Shown here: piece after piece, positions 7,584 through 14,795 of the stretch | How the letters are laid out: each line of letters begins with the position of its first letter | Position numbering within the stretch: position 1 is the stretch's first letter | Source: Lachnospiraceae bacterium | GTDB taxonomy: Bacteria; Bacillota; Clostridia; Lachnospirales; Lachnospiraceae | Reading direction: 5' to 3' | DNA length: 64,000 bases | NCBI GenBank assembly: GCA_015056865.1 | Contig: SVFM01000004.1 | Coordinates: forward strand, 1-64,000 | Translations under genes and position numbers: made by a program | The notes under the pieces: model-generated | What the model saw: the letters and a program-made list of their open reading frames with translations, nothing else | Databases searched by the model: none | What the model was told of the DNA's origin: nothing

Positions 7584-8672
7584 ATGAAGTGTTGCATGAG
7601 GCTTTTTTTGAAAAATATGTTGTTGCTGATTTCCCTCGCAGGACTTTTGTGCGGCTGCGCCGGGCCTGCAACAAAGTATGAGCGCGCCGGGGTGGCCATG
7701 GGCACCACTGTGGGACTGACGATTTATGCCCCGGCGGGTGAGGCCGAAGAGCTGGCGGATCAGGTTCAGGACTTACTGGATGAGACAGAGCAGGAGCTGT
7801 CCTGGCGCCTGCAGGATTCTCAGATCAGCCGGATCAATGCTTCAGCAGGAAAGCAGGAGGGCTATGATTTATCAGGGGAACTGGCGGAACACCTGCACCT
7901 GCTTTGGCAGGTGTCAGAGGACAGCGACGGGGCCTTTGATTTAACCATTGCGCCGGTGGTCCGGTTGTGGGACATTGACAGGTGGGCTTTGGAGGATGCA
8001 GAGCATTTGACTGGGGAGATTGTGCCTGACAAGGCGCAGGTCGCCCAGAAACTGACGCTGACAGGCTATGAGCGGGTAAGGTTTGATGAGGGCAGCGAGG
8101 ATGAAACGCAAGGAGCCGGAGAACGGATTTATCTGCCCGAAGGTTATATGTTGGATCTGGGTGCAGCCGGAAAAGGCCTGGCCTGTGATCGGGTGCTGGC
8201 ATTACTGGAGGGTCGTTTACAAGGCCAAACCGGCGATCCGGCGGCCCGGGGGGCGATTCTATCCTTGGGCGGCAATATTTTGACCTACGGCAGTAAGCCG
8301 GATGGGTCTGCCTGGAAGGTGGGGATCACAGACCCTGAAAATCCCGGCGATTATCTGGGCGTCTTAACACTCACCGGGACAAATTTTGTGACCACCTCGG
8401 GAGATTACGAAAGATATGTAGAAGTGGACGGGGCACGGTATCATCACATCATTGACCCTGCTACAGGATATCCGGCGGACAGTGGTGTGCGAAGTGTTAC
8501 CATTCTTTCGGACAGAGGTATGCTGGGGGATGCCCTTTCTACTGCCTGCTTCGTACTGGGGGCCGAGAAGGGGATGCAGTTGGCGGCAAAATATGATGTG
8601 GAGATTTTGATGGTAACCGATGACGGAGAATTGGTCATGTCGGAGGGGATGAAGAAGGTATTTACAAGATAA
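7584..8672 (+). CDS. apbE: FAD:protein FMN transferase (ApbE)
   Basis: 362 aa lipoprotein: an N-terminal hydrophobic stretch ends in the lipobox LCGC. ApbE motifs follow in order: GVAMGTTVGLTIY, LDLGAAGKGLACD, LSLGGNI, TTSGDYERY, HHIIDPATGYPA and GDALSTACFVLG, the last region holding Mg-binding residues. The enzyme attaches FMN covalently to Thr in target proteins such as RnfG/RnfD or NqrB/C on the outer face of the membrane. No rnf genes are nearby, so its client is elsewhere. Start ATG preceded by AAAGGAA. A strong bidirectional terminator follows. Confidence 0.92.
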   Translation: MKCCMRLFLKNMLLLISLAGLLCGCAGPATKYERAGVAMGTTVGLTIYAPAGEAEELADQVQDLLDETEQELSWRLQDSQISRINASAGKQEGYDLSGELAEHLHLLWQVSEDSDGAFDLTIAPVVRLWDIDRWALEDAEHLTGEIVPDKAQVAQKLTLTGYERVRFDEGSEDETQGAGERIYLPEGYMLDLGAAGKGLACDRVLALLEGRLQGQTGDPAARGAILSLGGNILTYGSKPDGSAWKVGITDPENPGDYLGVLTLTGTNFVTTSGDYERYVEVDGARYHHIIDPATGYPADSGVRSVTILSDRGMLGDALSTACFVLGAEKGMQLAAKYDVEILMVTDDGELVMSEGMKKVFTR

Positions 8673-8680
8673 CGGACGAA

Positions 8681-8719
8681 AAAAGGAGGCATGCCCCGTC
8701 TTTTGGGAAGCCTCCTTTT
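8681..8719. terminator. Bidirectional terminator between apbE and the PHP-HAD gene
   Basis: Perfect 10-bp stem AAAAGGAGGC / GCCTCCTTTT with a 19-nt loop, A-rich on one side and T-rich on the other, placed between two convergent genes. It serves both. Confidence 0.85.
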
Positions 8720-8724
8720 GTGGG

Positions 8725-10410
8725 TCAATCTTTTCCCGTCAACATCTCCAGCACTTCCAGCAACCCATCATGGTCGCAGTCCTTTTCTGTCACGATTCGG
8801 GCGGCGGCCTTCACCGGCTCGATCGCATTGGCCACGGCCACACCCCAGCCTGCTGCTTCGATCATGGTCAGATCGTTTTCCTGGTCGCCGGCAGCATAGG
8901 TATGGCTGGCAGGCAGATGCAGATAATCCCGCAGGTAGACCAAAGCCTTGCCCTTGCCCGCATCGGCAGGGAGAAATTCCAGGTACTTGTCATTGGAGAA
9001 TAAAGAGGTGATGCGATCACCCATCAGAGAATCGATGTGGGAGCGCAGTTCCTCCAACTTTTGGTGGTTGTCCAGACTGATGCAAAGCATCTTGTTGGGA
9101 CCCTTGGGAATTGCGTCAGCCAGATCCTCTACGTAGCGGACCTGCATCATAGTGCGAGCGGTATAGTAGTCCAACTCGGGGCCGGGTCTGCGTGCCAGGA
9201 GATATTCATCATCATAAGCCTGGATGTGAAGCCCCCATTGATCGCAGATCTGTGTGATTCTGTCCACGTCATCCGGGCTGAGCCGTAGATCGGACAAATA
9301 GGTGCAGGTCTCGAAGTCATAGATCAAAGCACCATTGTAGGCAATGGCATAGCGACACCCCGGGTGATCCAGTTGCAGTTTTTCACGAACTTTAATTACG
9401 GAAGAAAGGGGCCTTCCGGTGTTCAGGATAAAGTAATTTCCCTGGTCTGCATAGGCGAAGATGCCCTGATGCATGGCAGAAGAAATGGATTTGTCACTGC
9501 GAAGCAAGGTGTCATCTAAGTCGGAAAACAGCGCATAGCGTCGGCTTTTTTTCAGGTTGTCCCAAATCTCTTTGGGAATAAAGAGCCGGCCATGGCCTGT
9601 AGTCAGATCAACCTCCGGTTTGGTAAGACCGTGAAAATCGCTGCCACCGGAGAGCAGGAGATTGTATTTGGCGGCCAGACGCCGCATTTCCCGTTCTTCG
9701 GAGGGGCTGTTTGTAGTGTAGATGGCTTCCAACGCCAGCAGTCCGGCCTCCTTCAGCTGTGATACCAGCTTATCCAGACGGGCGTTGCTCATGTGATAGA
9801 GGGTAGGGTGAGCCAGAACAGGGATGCCGTCTGCGGTCAGAATCAGCTCCACTGCCTGCGCCGGGGTAATCTTTTCCCGGGGAATAAAGCAAGGGGCCTG
9901 GTCTCCGATATAACGGTCAAAGGCCTCCTTCATGCTTTTTACATATCCGTGATCCAGCATCCACTGGCCGTAGTGGGCTCTGGTGATCACACTGTCCGGG
10001 TAGGCGTCGGTCAAAGCCTGATAGGTGATGGGGATGCCATGCTCCTGCAACAGAGCGCACATTTTGTGGTTGCGCAAGGTGCGGGAATCTATAAACTCCT
10101 GAAGTCTGGCCTTGAATTCCGGATTTTTGTGGTCAATAGAAAGGCCCAGGATGTGAATATCCTGGCCCTCATACTCGGTAGAAAGTTCAATCCCCGAAAT
10201 GACTTCGGGGATTTTGGTATTGGAATTTGGGTTGACTGTTTCTCTCAGCTCCCGGGCACGCTCAAGGGCCTCGTCCAGGCCTTCCACGGTGTCATGGTCT
10301 GTCAGGGCAAAGGCGGAAAGGCCTTTTTCCATGGCATAGTCTACTAAGGCGGAGGGAGAGAAAGTGCCGTCTGATTTGTTGGAATGTACATGCAAGTCTA
10401 TCATGTTCAT
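8725..10410 (-). CDS. PHP-domain phosphoesterase fused to Cof-type HAD phosphatase
   Basis: 561 aa with two enzyme domains. Residues ~1-285 are a PHP domain: HVHS (H7, H9), LTDHD (D38-H39-D40), a metal Glu in GIELS, VLAHP and GGSDFHG. It resembles TrpH/YciV-type phosphoesterases, which act on 3',5'-nucleoside bisphosphates or 5' RNA ends. Residues ~292-561 are a HAD-IIB (Cof) phosphatase: DLDDTLL (D297, D299), NTGRP, a conserved Lys before GKGKAL, and AAGDQENDLTM. Both active sites look intact. The start codon overlaps the ABC-F stop by 4 bp (ATGA), so translation is coupled. The two halves normally occur as separate proteins; the fusion suggests consecutive dephosphorylation steps, which is inference. 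Confidence 0.88.
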   Translation of the reverse strand: MNMIDLHVHSNKSDGTFSPSALVDYAMEKGLSAFALTDHDTVEGLDEALERARELRETVNPNSNTKIPEVISGIELSTEYEGQDIHILGLSIDHKNPEFKARLQEFIDSRTLRNHKMCALLQEHGIPITYQALTDAYPDSVITRAHYGQWMLDHGYVKSMKEAFDRYIGDQAPCFIPREKITPAQAVELILTADGIPVLAHPTLYHMSNARLDKLVSQLKEAGLLALEAIYTTNSPSEEREMRRLAAKYNLLLSGGSDFHGLTKPEVDLTTGHGRLFIPKEIWDNLKKSRRYALFSDLDDTLLRSDKSISSAMHQGIFAYADQGNYFILNTGRPLSSVIKVREKLQLDHPGCRYAIAYNGALIYDFETCTYLSDLRLSPDDVDRITQICDQWGLHIQAYDDEYLLARRPGPELDYYTARTMMQVRYVEDLADAIPKGPNKMLCISLDNHQKLEELRSHIDSLMGDRITSLFSNDKYLEFLPADAGKGKALVYLRDYLHLPASHTYAAGDQENDLTMIEAAGWGVAVANAIEPVKAAARIVTEKDCDHDGLLEVLEMLTGKD

Positions 10411-12047
10411 GAAAGATCTTCCTCCACATTTTTGGCGGTGTATACCGTTCTCTTTCTGGCCATTTCATCGCTTGCCAGATATTCATCGTAGGTTGTGATC
10501 TTGTCAATCAAAGTGCCGTCCGGCAGGATTTCCATGATGCGGTTGGCGGTGGTCTGCACAAACTGGTGATCATGGCAGGCGAACAGCTCTACACCGGGGA
10601 ATTTGATCATACCGTTGTTCAGTGCGGTGATGGATTCCATGTCCAGGTGGTTGGTGGGCTCATCCAGGATCAGGCAGTTGGCACCGCTGATCATCATCTT
10701 GGACAGCAGGCAACGCACCTTCTCGCCACCGGAGAGAACTTTTACCTTTTTCACACCATCTTCGCCCGCAAACAGCATACGTCCCAGGAAGCCGCGCACG
10801 TAGGTCACATCCTTGATGGGAGAGTAGCCGGTGAGCCAGTCAACGATGGTCAGATCATTGTCAAATTCGGCTGTATTGTCCTTGGGGAAGTAGGCCTGAG
10901 AGGTGGTCACGCCCCACTTATAGAAGCCTTCATCAGGTTCCATTTCTCCAATCAGGATCTGGAATAGTGTTGTTTTGGCCAATTCATTGCCGCCCACGAA
11001 AGCAATCTTGTCATCGTGGCCCACGATAAAGGAAATGTCGTTTAATACTTTTTCACCGTTGATGGTCTTGGAAAGATGCTCTACGGTCAGCACCTCGTTA
11101 CCGATCTCTCTTTCAGGTCGGAAATCAATATAAGGATATTTTCTGCTGGAGGGACGGATCTCTTCCAGTTCAATTTTTTCCAGGGCACGTTTTCTGGAGG
11201 TAGCCTGTTTGGATTTGGAGGCGTTGGCAGAGAAGCGGGAGATGAACTCCTGCAGCTCTTTGATCTTTTCCTCCTTCTTCTTGTTGGCTTCCTTCATCTG
11301 CTTGATCAGCAGCTGGCTGGACTCGTACCAGAAGTCATAGTTTCCAGCGTACAGCTGGATCTTGCCATAGTCAATGTCTGCGGTGTGGGTGCAGACCTTA
11401 TTCAGGAAATAACGGTCGTGGGATACCACAATGACCGTGTTTTCAAAATCAATGAGGAAGTCCTCCAGCCAGGCGATAGCGTCCAGATCCAGATGGTTGG
11501 TAGGCTCGTCCAAAAGCAGAATGTCCGGGTTGCCAAACAAAGCCTTTGCCAGCAGCACTTTTACCTTTTCATTACCGTTTAAATCCCTCATGATGGCATA
11601 GTGTAAAGAGGTGTCGATGCCCAGGCCGTTTAACAACATGGAAGCATTGCTCTCTGCCTCCCAGCCGTCCATCTCCGCAAATTCTGCCTCCAGCTCACTG
11701 GCCCGGATACCGTCTTCGTCCGTAAAGTCCTCCTTGGCGTAGATGGCGTCCTTCTCCTTCATGATCTGGTAGAGACGTTCATTGCCCATGATCACCGTAT
11801 CCATAACGGGGTATTCATCATATTTAAAATGGTCCTGCTCCAGCACGGACATGCGCTGGCCCGGGGTAATGGTAACATCCCCCTTGGTGGTCTCCAGCTT
11901 ACCGCTTAAAATTTTCAAAAAAGTGGACTTGCCGGCACCGTTGGCACCGATCAGACCGTAGCAGTTCCCCTCTGTAAATTTAATATTAACATCTTCAAAT
12001 AATGCTTTCTTTCCAATTCGTAATGTGACGTTGTTTGCACTGATCAT
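10407..12047 (-). CDS. ABC-F family ATPase, YbiT/YkpA type
   Basis: 546 aa with two ABC domains in one chain and no membrane segment. First Walker A is GANGAGKST (near residue 35) and first Walker B LLLDEPTNHLD; the linker SRFSANASKSKQATSRKR is diagnostic for the YbiT group. The second domain has LSGGEKVR and LILDEPTNHLD. Two motifs are unusual: the first signature reads LNGNEKVK instead of LSGGE, and the second Walker A reads GGNELAKTT, losing the usual GxGKT glycine. ABC-F proteins of this type bind ribosomes and regulate translation. First gene of a two-gene operon with the PHP-HAD fusion. Confidence 0.88.
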   Translation of the reverse strand: MISANNVTLRIGKKALFEDVNIKFTEGNCYGLIGANGAGKSTFLKILSGKLETTKGDVTITPGQRMSVLEQDHFKYDEYPVMDTVIMGNERLYQIMKEKDAIYAKEDFTDEDGIRASELEAEFAEMDGWEAESNASMLLNGLGIDTSLHYAIMRDLNGNEKVKVLLAKALFGNPDILLLDEPTNHLDLDAIAWLEDFLIDFENTVIVVSHDRYFLNKVCTHTADIDYGKIQLYAGNYDFWYESSQLLIKQMKEANKKKEEKIKELQEFISRFSANASKSKQATSRKRALEKIELEEIRPSSRKYPYIDFRPEREIGNEVLTVEHLSKTINGEKVLNDISFIVGHDDKIAFVGGNELAKTTLFQILIGEMEPDEGFYKWGVTTSQAYFPKDNTAEFDNDLTIVDWLTGYSPIKDVTYVRGFLGRMLFAGEDGVKKVKVLSGGEKVRCLLSKMMISGANCLILDEPTNHLDMESITALNNGMIKFPGVELFACHDHQFVQTTANRIMEILPDGTLIDKITTYDEYLASDEMARKRTVYTAKNVEEDLS

Positions 12048-12086
12048 CTTACTAAACCTTTCTTTGATATTTAATGACGGAAAGAG

Positions 12087-12274
12087 AAAGTGCAGGCTCT
12101 GCCCTCAGCAAGGAACCGGTCTCAATGCAGGACCCTTGAAAGACGTTGGCGCTTGATGAGGTCAGGCGAAGCGTGTAGCACTGCGCCTCGAATCTAGCTT
12201 CCATTACGTGTTTCATGGAGCGAGAGCGTGTCCAAATGAGATCGGTTCCTTGCTGAGGGCAGAGCCTGCACTTT
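12087..12274. repeat. Long palindromic element A with conserved core
   Basis: A perfect 32-bp inverted repeat (12087-12118 and 12243-12274) encloses 124 bp and extends imperfectly on both sides. The core contains CCCTTGAAAGACGT and, further on, ACGTGTTTCATGGAGCG, which pair with each other with one mismatch. The same core is found at 60460-60650 inside entirely different but equally perfect arms. It lies upstream of the divergent ABC-F and MFS genes and fills most of the 373-bp gap. It has no T-run like a terminator and no open frame. Confidence 0.85.
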
Positions 12275-12335
12275 TCTTTCATCCCTTCTATTTTACATGA
12301 AAAAGGCGGATTATCAAGTGTTTTTGGGATTTTCA

Positions 12336-12364
12336 TTGAACTTATTTTGCAGGAATGTTAAAAT
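12336..12364 (+). promoter_or_regulatory. Sigma-A-type promoter for the MFS-GDPD genes
   Basis: TTGAAC (12336-12341), 17-bp spacer, TAAAAT (12359-12364), about 57 bp before the MFS start codon. Confidence 0.6.
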
Positions 12365-12420
12365 AAGAAAGTATACGAGATCCTGACAAAGGGATAGACT
12401 TTGGAAGAAGGGGAAATATT

Positions 12421-13719
12421 ATGGGTGAGAAGTTAAATTACAGGCGGACATTTTTTGTGGGGCTGGCATTTTTATCGATCAGTGCTTTTTGGCAGGTTTA
12501 TGATAATATTGTGCCTTTGATCCTGCAAAATACCTTTGGTATAGGCGAAACGGTAAGTGGTGTGATCATGGCTCTGGATAATGTGCTGGCAGTATTTTTG
12601 TTGCCGGTGTTCGGAGCAATTTCGGATAAGGTGGACACCAGATGGGGAAAGCGGACCCCGTTTATCGTCTGCGGTACGGTGTTGGCAGTGACGTTTATGA
12701 CTTTGCTTCCCATTGCAGACATGGGGATCAATCTGCCTTTGTTTGTAGGGGCCCTTTTTGGCACGCTCGTATCCATGGGACTTTACCGTTCACCGGCGGT
12801 GGCACTGATGCCGGATTTAACTCCCAATAAGCTTCGCAGTAAGGCCAATGCGGTGATCAACCTGATGGGGGCTGTGGGCGGGGTGTATTCTCTGCTGATG
12901 ATCAAGTTTTTGGTGGGCAAGGGTGAGCGTCCCAGTTATCAGCCTTTGTTTTTCAGCGTGGCCGGGCTGATGGTGGTGGCAGTAGCGGTGCTGGTGATCA
13001 CGATCCGTGAAAAAAAGTTGGCGGCCCAGGTGGCTGTGGCAGAAAAGAAGCAGCCCACACAGCAGGAGACCCGGGAGGAACAGACTTCTGTGCAGAAAAA
13101 AACTATGCCCAGGGAGGTAAAACGCAGCCTGATCTTTATGCTTACCTCTATTTTGTTCTGGTTTATGGCCTATAATGCAGTGACAACTGCTTTTTCCAGA
13201 TATACAAAGGTGGTATGGAAGCTGGAGGGCGGCGGCTTTGCAGACTGTCTGATGGTGGCTACGGTGGCAGCGATCATCAGTTATATCCCTATCGGCTTTG
13301 TGGCCTCCCGGATCGGTCGAAAAAAGACCATCCTGTGCGGTATCGTGCTCATGGGAGCCTGTTATCTGGCGGCAATCTTCGCCACAGAGTACCATCCGGT
13401 GATCAACATTGCCTTTGCCTGTATCGGTGTGGGCTGGGCAGCCATCAATGTAAACTCTTACCCTATGATCGTGGCTATGGCAAAGGGTGGAGACATCGGC
13501 AAATTTACCGGTACTTATTATACCTTCTCCATGACAGCCCAGATCATCACCCCCATTCTTTCAGGCGTGCTGTTGGAGCATGTATCTTATAGGACCTTGT
13601 TCCCTTATGCACTGATCTTTTCCGCACTTGCCTTCTGCACCATGACACAAGTGAGACACGGAGATGTGAAGGTGGAGAAAAAAGAGAGTATATTGGAAAA
13701 CTTCGACGTGGAAGATTAA
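12421..13719 (+). CDS. MFS transporter
   Basis: 432 aa with about 12 hydrophobic segments and a charged cytoplasmic loop in the middle (KKQPTQQETREEQ region, residues ~210-225). Loop motifs fit the major facilitator superfamily: DKVDTRWGKRTPF between helices 2 and 3 and SRIGRKKT in the second half. The first of these resembles the GPH/SLC45 sugar-cation symporter group, so a sugar or glycoside substrate is possible but unproven. It is followed 11 bp later by the glycerophosphodiesterase gene. Confidence 0.85.
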   Translation: MGEKLNYRRTFFVGLAFLSISAFWQVYDNIVPLILQNTFGIGETVSGVIMALDNVLAVFLLPVFGAISDKVDTRWGKRTPFIVCGTVLAVTFMTLLPIADMGINLPLFVGALFGTLVSMGLYRSPAVALMPDLTPNKLRSKANAVINLMGAVGGVYSLLMIKFLVGKGERPSYQPLFFSVAGLMVVAVAVLVITIREKKLAAQVAVAEKKQPTQQETREEQTSVQKKTMPREVKRSLIFMLTSILFWFMAYNAVTTAFSRYTKVVWKLEGGGFADCLMVATVAAIISYIPIGFVASRIGRKKTILCGIVLMGACYLAAIFATEYHPVINIAFACIGVGWAAINVNSYPMIVAMAKGGDIGKFTGTYYTFSMTAQIITPILSGVLLEHVSYRTLFPYALIFSALAFCTMTQVRHGDVKVEKKESILENFDVED

Positions 13720-13730
13720 GGGAGAATAGC

Positions 13731-14576
13731 ATGAAGTTTGTTGTAGGAATTGGAATGGTATTGTTTGTATTGATTGTTTTATATCTGCTGGCTATCATGC
13801 CCAGAATGTTTTGCAGGGCGGACAGAAAGCCTTTTTTGCAGGTTTTGTATGCCCACAGAGGACTGCATGACAACCAAAGTGACGCACCGGAGAATTCTAT
13901 GAAAGCCTTTCGCAGGGCAGTGGAAGCGGGATTTGGTATCGAGCTGGATGTACAGCTGACCAAGGACAAGGTGCCGGTGGTATTTCATGATTTTTCACTG
14001 AAAAGGATTTGTGGCGCAGAGGGAAAGGTAAAGGACTATACTTTTGAACAGCTGCAACAGTTTTCTTTGTGCGGTACAGAGGAAAAGATTCCCAAGCTGG
14101 AAGCGTTTTTGCGGATGGTAAGCGGCAGAGTGCCTCTGATCATTGAATATAAGATTGCAGCCCTGGATGTGGAGGTTTGTCGGCTGGCGGACAAGCTATT
14201 ACAAAATTATAAGGGGTTGTACTGCATTGAATCCTTCAACCCTATGGGGGTATTATGGTATCGCAAAAACCGAAAGCATATCATGCGCGGTCAGCTGGCG
14301 GATTCCTTCCGCAGAGAGAAGAACAGCAGTTATCCGGCTCCTTTGCTGGCTGCACTTCACTATATGTTGTTCAATTTTTTGACCAAGCCGGATTTTATTG
14401 CATACCATCATAAGTATCATAGGGATCTGTCCAGAAGCCTTTGCCGCAACCTGTATCGCAGTACCGCTGTGGCCTGGACCATTCGAAGTCAGGAGGAGCT
14501 GGACAAGAGAAAGAAGGATTTTGATATGTTTATCTTTGAGAATTTTGTGCCTGCGCAGGGAGTGCAGAGCCCATGA
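13731..14576 (+). CDS. Glycerophosphodiester phosphodiesterase family protein
   Basis: 281 aa with one N-terminal membrane segment (VGIGMVLFVLIVLYLLAIM), so it is membrane-anchored. The GDPD catalytic pattern is present: AHRG with the first catalytic His, PENS, ELDVQLTKD (metal Glu and Asp), VVFHD with the second His, and IEYK. The family hydrolyses glycerophosphodiesters to glycerol-3-phosphate and an alcohol. Being co-transcribed with the MFS transporter suggests use or recycling of a glycerophospho-compound. Length is normal. Start ATG follows TTAAGGGAGAATAGC. Confidence 0.88.
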   Translation: MKFVVGIGMVLFVLIVLYLLAIMPRMFCRADRKPFLQVLYAHRGLHDNQSDAPENSMKAFRRAVEAGFGIELDVQLTKDKVPVVFHDFSLKRICGAEGKVKDYTFEQLQQFSLCGTEEKIPKLEAFLRMVSGRVPLIIEYKIAALDVEVCRLADKLLQNYKGLYCIESFNPMGVLWYRKNRKHIMRGQLADSFRREKNSSYPAPLLAALHYMLFNFLTKPDFIAYHHKYHRDLSRSLCRNLYRSTAVAWTIRSQEELDKRKKDFDMFIFENFVPAQGVQSP

Positions 14577-14663
14577 TTTGGATATTTTGCATGAATAAGG
14601 TCCGCAAATCGGGAGATAATTTAGAGGAAAGTAAAAATTTTCAAATTTTTTTGAAAAAATAGC

Positions 14664-14692
14664 TTGCCACATTTCCTTCCTATTGATACAAT
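14664..14692 (+). promoter_or_regulatory. Promoter of ppdK
   Basis: TTGCCA (14664-14669), 17-bp spacer, TACAAT (14687-14692), 103 bp before the ppdK start. The leader between contains no obvious riboswitch. Confidence 0.6.
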
Positions 14693-14795
14693 ACTAAAGA
14701 GTGAAGCGCAAGCATGAGAATGTTTGTGCTTTGAGTGTTGGATTTATGTTGATACATATTTTTCACAACAAAAAATATAGAAGAGGAGAAGAAGC

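Noticed and set aside
12087..12274. Long palindrome read as a terminator
   Set aside because: No T tract, located upstream of two divergent genes, and far larger than terminators; the copy at 60 kb lies after a separate genuine sigK terminator.
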